6,020 bases of DNA from Planctomycetaceae bacterium (GTDB lineage: Bacteria > Planctomycetota > Planctomycetia > Pirellulales > Pirellulaceae): NCBI GenBank assembly GCA_022614795.1, contig JAKEHX010000201.1:1-6020 (forward strand). The letters are read 5' to 3'. Both the position numbers and the translations under genes were made by a program. Below are positions 1 to 6,020 of this stretch, in pieces. The notes below the pieces were generated by a model. It was not told the DNA's origin and searched no databases. It worked only from the letters and a program-made list of their open reading frames with translations. Positions within the stretch are counted from its first letter, which is position 1, and the number at the start of each line of letters is the position of its first letter.

Positions 1-1690
<1,690 letters not shown>

Positions 1691-1702
1691 CTGCCTACAT
1701 AG

Positions 1703-1721
1703 CCCCGACCATTGGTTGGGG
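1703..1721. terminator. Stem-loop just after ppdK (candidate terminator or repeat unit)
   Basis: The hairpin starts 13 bases after the ppdK TAG. CCCCGACC pairs with GGTTGGGG around an ATT loop, giving 8 pairs including one G-T. No clean T-run follows, so Rho-independent termination is uncertain. It matches the hairpin at 1787-1805 at 15 of 19 positions. Confidence 0.5.
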
Positions 1722-1726
1722 TGTTG

Positions 1727-1755
1727 GTCGCGCTGACGGCGTTGAGCGGCGCGAC
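1727..1755. repeat. Inverted repeat, second hairpin of the convergent intergenic cluster
   Basis: GTCGCGC (1727-1733) and GCGCGAC (1749-1755) are perfect 7-base complements around a 15-base loop. It follows the first hairpin with a 5-base gap. It may help block transcription between the convergent genes. Confidence 0.4.
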
Positions 1756-1761
1756 TATTGA

Positions 1762-1785
1762 GAATCGCAAACCCGCTCGCGATTC
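1762..1785. repeat. Inverted repeat, third hairpin of the convergent intergenic cluster
   Basis: GAATCGC (1762-1768) and GCGATTC (1779-1785) are perfect 7-base complements around a 10-base loop. It lies one base before the next hairpin. Confidence 0.4.
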
Positions 1786-1786
1786 A

Positions 1787-1805
1787 CCCTGACCACTGGT
1801 CAGGG
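1787..1805. terminator. Perfect stem-loop overlapping the phosphatase stop codon
   Basis: CCCTGACC (1787-1794) and GGTCAGGG (1798-1805) form a perfect 8-bp stem with an ACT loop. The minus-strand stop codon of the phosphatase (1800-1802) and its last Pro codon lie inside the right arm. It is a variant of the hairpin at 1703-1721. A transcription-end role, or a dispersed palindrome, is likely. No T-run follows on either strand. Confidence 0.5.
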
Positions 1806-3476
1806 CTTCGATAGCGCCTCGCGCAGCGGCTGCTCGACGTTGGCCGATGGCCAGTTGCAGCGGGCAAGTTCCGCCACGGTCGAGGCGAAACAGGCGGGGC
1901 TGACAGGCCGGTCGAACGTGCCGCCAGGGACGATGCCCGCTCCCAGCCAGAGGCAGGGGACGTGCGTGTCGTAGTGCCAAGGGCTGCCGTGCGTCGTTCC
2001 TTTGCTGCCGGGCACGCAGTACGGAGCACAGACGTAGAGCACGTCGCCGCTGCGGCGGGGATGAAAGGCCCGCTGGAGTTGGCTATTGAGTTGCCCCTCG
2101 CTGCCTGTGGCCAACTCGTCGCGGGCGACGGCGCACACGATGTGCTGCTGGTCCAGCAGCCAATCGCGAACGATCCGCTGGGCCAGGCGGAACTTGTCTT
2201 CAAAATCCTCCTTCACGAACACCGGGTGATCGTGCTGGAGATAGACCTGGTTGTCCTCGACCTTCTGCACGATCGCCCTGTCGCCGGTCGGCACGTGCAA
2301 CTGCTGCCGCAGGCGAGCCTCCAGCTTGCCCTTCACGGCTGACAGGCTGCCCAGCGGGTTGCGCACGGCGGGCAGCTTGAACTGCTTGGCGTATTCGACG
2401 ATCGGGGCGACGCCATGATCGGCTGTCAGGCCCAGCGTCCAGTGGCCCGAGCCGACGGTCGCATCGAGCCATGTCAGAAAATCGGCCAGCTGCAAGTCCG
2501 TGCGATAGGTCATGTCCTCGACCTCCAGGCTGTGCGGCCCGAAGGCATGGCCGACGTAATCGTTCGACGAGAAGTTGATGCAGAGCAGGTCGGGAAACTC
2601 ATCCTGTCCGAGCTTCTCGCCTTCGACGATCGCACGGGCCGCTTCCAGCGTCAGTTCGTTTCCAAACGGCGAAAAGAGGACGTGCTCGCCGAAATCGAAA
2701 GCCGACAGCTCTCCCTTGGCCGCGACCTGGTGCGGAAAGGCGCTCGTCCAGCCCTTGGGCGGATTCTCCCAGTCGTTCTTATCGGGCCCGGAATTGTGAT
2801 ACTTGGCCAGCGGCAAGAGCAGCTCCCACTTCTGGCCGTGGAACCGCTCGATCGCTTGCCCGTCGTTCAGCACGCGCAGATACGGCGGCAGATCGGGCCG
2901 GTAATACGTCGTTGTGACCCAGACGTTGTTCTCCAGCCAAAACGCGCAGTCGGCTTTGTGCCCCGTCATCAGGATCGACGCCCGGTCCTTGATCGCCACG
3001 CCAAACACCTTGCTCCGTCCGGCCGTCTGGAGCTTGAGCACGTCCCCCGCCGTCTCGACCAGCAGGTTCTTGGGCGACATCGGCTTGGTGCTCGCGGTGC
3101 CGAGCACTTGCACGCTCGAATCTTCCACACAATAGACCGACTTGCCCGTGAACCGGTCGAACCAGTTGTTGCCGACGATGCCGTTGGTAGCCGGATAGGC
3201 GCCGGTGAGCTGCACCGAGTGGCCGGGTGCGGTGACGGTGAACGCGTGGCGGTGGTGGCACTGCGTGTAGTGCGACCCGTGGTCAAAGACGCGGCGGAAG
3301 GCGCCTTCGGAGCTGAAATTATCGCGAAAGCGGATCAGGTAGTCCTGGCACAACTGATCGACGCTCACGATCACGATCAGCTTCGGCCGGTCAGCGGCCG
3401 GGGCGGATGGGACCAACAGCAGCGAAAGGAAAATCACCGCCGCTGAGGAAAATCGATGGTGAATGTGCGCTCGCAT
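1800..3476 (-). CDS. Exported PafA-like alkaline phosphatase-superfamily protein
   Basis: This is a predicted exported metallophosphatase, probably acting on phosphate monoesters outside the cytoplasm. The chosen ATG (3474-3476) gives 558 residues, close to PafA (about 546). It begins with a basic N-terminus and a hydrophobic segment (about 12-24), with possible signal peptidase cleavage after PSAPAA (residue 28). Residues matching the PafA layout are Asp40 (VSVDQL), nucleophile Thr82 (TAPGHS), Asn103 (GNNWFDR), Lys163/Arg165 (IKDRAS), Asp306 and His310 (NDYVGH), Asp353-His354 (ADHG) and His496 (GTTHGSPW). The Lys-x-Arg pair together with the Asn supports monoesterase over diesterase activity (inference from PafA). 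In-frame ATGs at 3491 and 3485 are possible starts; an extension to 3566 would translate an intergenic repeat and is unlikely. No strong Shine-Dalgarno is visible. It lies 114 bases downstream of the sulfatase on the same strand, so cotranscription is possible. The natural substrate cannot be read from the sequence. Confidence 0.92.
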   Translation of the reverse strand: MRAHIHHRFSSAAVIFLSLLLVPSAPAADRPKLIVIVSVDQLCQDYLIRFRDNFSSEGAFRRVFDHGSHYTQCHHRHAFTVTAPGHSVQLTGAYPATNGIVGNNWFDRFTGKSVYCVEDSSVQVLGTASTKPMSPKNLLVETAGDVLKLQTAGRSKVFGVAIKDRASILMTGHKADCAFWLENNVWVTTTYYRPDLPPYLRVLNDGQAIERFHGQKWELLLPLAKYHNSGPDKNDWENPPKGWTSAFPHQVAAKGELSAFDFGEHVLFSPFGNELTLEAARAIVEGEKLGQDEFPDLLCINFSSNDYVGHAFGPHSLEVEDMTYRTDLQLADFLTWLDATVGSGHWTLGLTADHGVAPIVEYAKQFKLPAVRNPLGSLSAVKGKLEARLRQQLHVPTGDRAIVQKVEDNQVYLQHDHPVFVKEDFEDKFRLAQRIVRDWLLDQQHIVCAVARDELATGSEGQLNSQLQRAFHPRRSGDVLYVCAPYCVPGSKGTTHGSPWHYDTHVPCLWLGAGIVPGGTFDRPVSPACFASTVAELARCNWPSANVEQPLREALSKP

Positions 3477-3504
3477 GACGTTCATGTGCATGTCCAGGGA
3501 AATA

Positions 3505-3574
3505 GACCGCGGATGTCTCGGATGATCGCGGATGGGAACTTTGTTTATCCGCGTTTTCAGCGTCATCCGAGGTC
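3505..3574. repeat. Imperfect inverted repeat between sulfatase and phosphatase genes
   Basis: The arms 3505-3533 and 3547-3574 flank a 13-base loop. GACCGCGGATG at the outer edge faces CATCCGAGGTC, and CGCGGAT at the inner edge faces ATCCGCG; the middle of each arm pairs poorly. The repeated core ATCCGCGG/CATCCG resembles dispersed intergenic palindromes I associate with planctomycete genomes (from memory, not checked). It sits 17 bases after the sulfatase stop and before the phosphatase start. It may end the sulfatase message, stabilise its 3' end, or be a repeat insertion. Confidence 0.6.
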
Positions 3575-3590
3575 GATTGTCTGTCGGATT

Positions 3591-4982
3591 TCATTCAAGC
3601 TGCGACGGCGCCGGTTGCATGCCGGCGCGATGCTTCGTGACGAGGGCGAGAATCTGCTGCAAGACGTCCCCGTTCGCTGCGGCCACATTGAACCGCTCGC
3701 TCGGATCGACTTCCAGGTTAAACAGCAGCGGCGGATCGTGCTTCTCGGCCATCGGCTGGCCGTAGCCAGTCTGCGTCTGGAGATGGGCCTTCCACGGCCC
3801 CAGCCGCACCGCCATCAGCTCAAAGCCCCGGTAGTAGAACATCTCCTGCCGCGGACTTTTGCCTCCGCTCAGGGCGGGTGAAACGTCGTAGCCGTCGAGC
3901 GGGCGGTCCTGCGTCAGATCGACGCCGGCCAGGGCCAGCGCGGTCGGCAGAAGATCAAGCGTGCTGGCCAGCTCCTGCGACACCGTCCCAGGCGGTATCC
4001 AGCCCGGCAGCCAGGCCAGTCCCGGCACGCGCATGCCCCCTTCCCAAGTGCTCCCCTTGCCGTCTTTCAGGAGACCCGCCGAGCCGCCTTGGTCACCCTG
4101 CGTGAGCCACGGCCCGTTGTCGCTGGTAAATACGACCAGCGTCCGCTCGGCGAGCTTCTCGTCGCGGAGCGCTTGCAAGAGCCGGCCGACGTTGGCATCG
4201 AGTTCCTCGACCACGTCGCCGTAGAGCTTCCGCGGACTTTTCCCCGCGAATTCGCTCGACACAAACAGCGGCACGTGCGGCATAGTGTGCGGCAGATAGA
4301 CGAAGAACGGCCCCTCCTTGTGCGCGCGAATGAAGCGAATCGCCTCGTCGGTGTAGCGGCGGGTCAGCGTGTGCTGGTCGGCCGGCCGCTCGACGATTTC
4401 GCCGTTTTTGAGCAGCGGCACGTTCCAGTAATCGATTTTCGGATCGAGAAACGCGGCCCGTCCCATCGGCGACGTTGCAACGCGGTCCATGTCGTTCGAA
4501 TACGGCACGCCGAAATACTCGTCGAAGCCGTGCCTCTGCGGCGAAAAGGCCGGCAAGTGCCCCAGGTGCCACTTGCCAAAGCACGCGGTGGCATAGCCTT
4601 TGGTTTTCAGCAGCTCGGCAATCGTCAGCTCGCCATCCGGCAAGCCGCCCGTGGTGTTCGGGAAGGCGACGCGCCGCTTGCCGCTGCACATGCCCGACCG
4701 CGGCGGCAGCCGGCCCGTGAGCAGGGCGGCCCGGCTGGGGGTGCAAACCTCGGCCGCTGAATAGAACTGCGTGAATCGCAATCCCTCGCGCGCCATCCGG
4801 TCGAGGTGGGGCGTGCGGATCGTTGGATGGCCGTAGCAGCCCAAGTCGCCGTAACCGAGGTCGTCGGCCAGAATCACCACGACGTTGGGACGGGGCGAAT
4901 CGCCTGCCTGCAGACTTTGACAGGCGAGGATCGCCACGAATGAGAGCAATATCGAGGGCGCGCTAATAGGCAGGCGATTCAT
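3591..4982 (-). CDS. Exported arylsulfatase A-like sulfatase (formylglycine type, S1 family)
   Basis: It hydrolyses sulfate esters; the substrate is unknown but could be a sulfated polysaccharide. The 463 residues are a full-length sulfatase. Residues 1-26 look like a signal peptide. Cleavage could follow LQA (26), or Cys21 in ILAC could be a lipobox giving an outer-surface lipoprotein; Leu at -2 makes the lipobox imperfect. Catalytic elements are Asp40-Asp41 (ILADDLGYGD), Cys80 and Arg84 of CTPSR (Cys80 is converted to formylglycine), Lys137/His139 (GKWHLG), His232 (LPHTMPH), Asp288-Asn289 (TSDNG) and Lys309 (GKGSTWEGGMR). The C-terminal part ends with the usual LLFNLEVDPSE motif. The stretch around AAEVCTPSRAALLTGRLP is strongly like arylsulfatase A. 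Activation needs a formylglycine-generating enzyme, which is not encoded here. The ATG is the first in frame before the signal peptide; no clear Shine-Dalgarno precedes it. It is followed on the same strand by the phosphatase. Confidence 0.96.
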   Translation of the reverse strand: MNRLPISAPSILLSFVAILACQSLQAGDSPRPNVVVILADDLGYGDLGCYGHPTIRTPHLDRMAREGLRFTQFYSAAEVCTPSRAALLTGRLPPRSGMCSGKRRVAFPNTTGGLPDGELTIAELLKTKGYATACFGKWHLGHLPAFSPQRHGFDEYFGVPYSNDMDRVATSPMGRAAFLDPKIDYWNVPLLKNGEIVERPADQHTLTRRYTDEAIRFIRAHKEGPFFVYLPHTMPHVPLFVSSEFAGKSPRKLYGDVVEELDANVGRLLQALRDEKLAERTLVVFTSDNGPWLTQGDQGGSAGLLKDGKGSTWEGGMRVPGLAWLPGWIPPGTVSQELASTLDLLPTALALAGVDLTQDRPLDGYDVSPALSGGKSPRQEMFYYRGFELMAVRLGPWKAHLQTQTGYGQPMAEKHDPPLLFNLEVDPSERFNVAAANGDVLQQILALVTKHRAGMQPAPSQLE

Positions 4983-5243
4983 GGACTTGCTCGCAGAAAA
5001 AGTGGCTGCAAGGGCACCGAATCGTACTTTGAATCAATGCTCGTTTGCACCTGGCGAAATGACGGTACGATGCTGGTTCGCGCGGCGGCGCGTGGTCGTT
5101 CTCGCGGCAAGTCGCCGTGACGACAAGATTCGTCTAGGAATCATAGCCAGCCTTTTACGAGGTTAACGACCCGCATTACGGGTGACGGTTGTTCCCAGTC
5201 GTGTGCCACAATACGCTGAGTCGTCGAATTCGCTGCGAAGTGG

Positions 5244-5258
5244 ATTGCAATTTGCAAT
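5244..5258. promoter_or_regulatory. 15-base palindrome (possible operator)
   Basis: ATTGCAA and TTGCAAT are perfect complements around a central T. The short two-fold symmetry suits a dimeric DNA-binding protein better than a transcript hairpin, because the one-base centre cannot form a loop. It lies about 180 bases before the DUF1559 start and 262 bases before the sulfatase start. No regulator is identified. Confidence 0.35.
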
Positions 5259-5269
5259 GGGGGTCGATA

Positions 5270-5291
5270 GAACAAGTGAGTGCACTTGTTC
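5270..5291. promoter_or_regulatory. 22-base palindrome / stem-loop
   Basis: GAACAAGTG (5270-5278) and CACTTGTTC (5283-5291) are perfect 9-base complements around AGTG. It could be an operator or a 9-bp RNA hairpin with a tetraloop. Its right arm overlaps two alternative stems: TGCACT/AGTGCA (5281-5286 with 5295-5300) and GTTCG/CGAAC (5288-5292 with 5302-5306). A T-rich run, TTTCTTTT (5310-5317), lies shortly after the last stem. Confidence 0.45.
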
Positions 5292-5426
5292 GCGAGTGCA
5301 ACGAACCCCTTTCTTTTCGAGGCAGTCTCGTCTCGGTAGGCTTTAATCGAAATCGCAACGCTCATGGTCGGCGTGCGCCAAGGCATGCCGGTCAGGCATC
5401 ATGAATTTCCTTTTCTATCTTCATTC

Positions 5427-5431
5427 GGAGG
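5427..5431 (+). promoter_or_regulatory. Strong ribosome binding site of the DUF1559 gene
   Basis: GGAGG lies 7 bases before the ATG at 5439 and fixes that start. Neither minus-strand gene here has a comparable site. Confidence 0.85.
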
Positions 5432-5438
5432 TACTTCG

Positions 5439-6020
5439 ATGTCTGAACGCCCCAAGAAACGCGGAGGCTTCACGCTTGTGGAGCTGTTGGTCGTCATCGC
5501 AATCATCGGGGTCCTGGTGGCCCTGCTTCTGCCTGCGGTTCAAGCCGCTCGCGAAGCGGCCCGTCGTTCAAGTTGCAGCAACAATCTGAAGCAACAAGGC
5601 CTCGCACTGCACAACTACGCGGACGTGTACAAGGTCTTTCCACCGGCAATCATTGGCTCGGGCCGAATGCTGAATCCGCCGGGCGGATCACAATATCAAG
5701 TAAAGAACACGAATGGCTTTCTCTTACTGTTGCCGTATCTAGAGCAGATGCCTGTTTTTACAGCCTATAACCACAATGTCTGCTCCTCAATGGGCAAAGG
5801 CGATCCCGCAGCGATTGGCACCGTAGTGGGCAACAGCACAACGAACCAGCCAATCTATACCATGCACATGGCCGTCTATAACTGCCCAAGCGACGTGTAT
5901 CCCGCGCCAACCATGAACCGCTTGCCGGGCAGCTCCGACTTCTATGAATCACGTGATGCGCGCCGAAGCAACTACTTGTTCGCCACAGGCCAATTTGAAG
6001 ATCGTTCCCCACCGTATAAA
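5439..6020 (+). CDS. DUF1559 pilin-like protein (N-terminal part, 3' end outside window)
   Basis: There are 194 codons with no stop; family members usually run to about 300-350 residues, so the C-terminal part is outside the window. The N-terminus [10 protein letters not shown] is a short basic leader. It is followed by the type IV pilin/pseudopilin motif [15 protein letters not shown], with prepilin peptidase cleavage expected between Gly10 and Phe11 and the conserved Glu at mature position 5 (Glu15). The hydrophobic helix runs to about residue 35 and leads into [20 protein letters not shown], then [16 protein letters not shown], the hallmark DUF1559 start. Further conserved pieces are [12 protein letters not shown] and the YNCPSD stretch. 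Many paralogues occur per planctomycete genome; function is unsettled, with an exported or pseudopilin-like envelope role as the usual guess. The gene is divergent from the sulfatase and has a strong Shine-Dalgarno. Confidence 0.95.
   Translation, partial: MSERPKKRGGFTLVELLVVIAIIGVLVALLLPAVQAAREAARRSSCSNNLKQQGLALHNYADVYKVFPPAIIGSGRMLNPPGGSQYQVKNTNGFLLLLPYLEQMPVFTAYNHNVCSSMGKGDPAAIGTVVGNSTTNQPIYTMHMAVYNCPSDVYPAPTMNRLPGSSDFYESRDARRSNYLFATGQFEDRSPPYK

Larger units (their letters stand above)
4983..5438. other. 456-base divergent intergenic region without a convincing gene
   Basis: This spacer separates the sulfatase start from the DUF1559 start and must hold the promoters of both genes. I see no recognisable protein or RNA gene in it. 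Short open frames on both strands have no family motif or good ribosome site. Structured elements cluster at 5244-5330. A weak sigma70-like pair on the + strand, TTGCAA (5245-5250) and TAGAAC (5268-5273) with a 17-base spacer, matches consensus at only 4 of 6 bases each and is not claimed as a promoter. Confidence 0.6.

Noticed and set aside
2415..3446. 343-codon + strand open frame opposite the phosphatase
   Set aside because: Its sequence is rich in Arg, His, Val and Asp, as expected of an antisense frame in GC-rich DNA. It has no family motif, and the opposite strand has a complete active site.
3477..3566. 30-residue N-terminal extension of the phosphatase
   Set aside because: It reads through the inverted repeat and would place non-signal sequence ahead of a good signal peptide. 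Only the ATGs at 3491 and 3485 remain reasonable alternatives.
4089..4760. 223-codon + strand open frame opposite the sulfatase
   Set aside because: Arg/Ala/Val-rich antisense translation of conserved sulfatase blocks with no motif of its own.
5245..5273. Sigma70-like promoter TTGCAA-17-TAGAAC
   Set aside because: Each hexamer matches only 4 of 6 consensus bases and the -35 lies inside a palindrome; a match this weak is expected by chance.
4981..5404. Small open frames of 60-81 codons on both strands in the divergent region
   Set aside because: They overlap one another, lack good ribosome sites and resemble no family I recognise. I cannot support any as a gene.
5401..5589. 62-codon + frame starting [11 protein letters not shown]
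   Set aside because: It runs out of frame over the start of the DUF1559 gene, which has the Shine-Dalgarno and the conserved pilin motif.

Overview
The window looks like chromosomal DNA from a planctomycete, most likely of the Pirellulales type. The reasons are a DUF1559 protein with a pilin-like N-terminus, an exported formylglycine sulfatase, an exported PafA-type phosphatase, GC-rich coding DNA, and a CATCCGCGG-type inverted repeat between genes. The lineage is inferred from gene content, not from a marker gene.

Layout, left to right. (1) Bases 1-1690, + strand: the C-terminal two thirds of pyruvate, phosphate dikinase (ppdK), cut by the window edge. The reading frame is open to the left edge and already encodes a conserved PPDK motif there. 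(2) Bases 1691-1799: a short convergent intergenic region almost filled by four consecutive stem-loops. The outer two are variants of one 19-nt hairpin, and the last overlaps the stop codon of the next gene. (3) Bases 1800-3476, - strand: an exported alkaline-phosphatase-superfamily enzyme with the full PafA-like set of metal, nucleophile and monoesterase residues. (4) Bases 3477-3590: a spacer dominated by an imperfect inverted repeat (3505-3574). (5) Bases 3591-4982, - strand: an exported, possibly lipid-anchored, arylsulfatase A-like sulfatase with a CTPSR formylglycine motif. (6) Bases 4983-5438: a 456-base divergent region with no convincing gene. It holds two neighbouring palindromes and mutually exclusive small hairpins. 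(7) Bases 5439-6020, + strand: the N-terminal 194 residues of a DUF1559 pilin-like protein, cut by the right edge and preceded by a strong Shine-Dalgarno sequence.

The sulfatase and phosphatase lie in tandem and are both predicted to be exported. Together they could strip sulfate and phosphate monoesters from organic matter outside the cytoplasm. PPDK is a cytoplasmic enzyme of the pyruvate/PEP node and has no evident link to them. DUF1559 proteins are abundant in planctomycetes and have no settled function.

I found no convincing undescribed multi-gene system. The most unusual signals are non-coding: the four-hairpin cluster between convergent genes, the inverted repeat between phosphatase and sulfatase, and the palindrome and alternative-hairpin region upstream of the DUF1559 gene.
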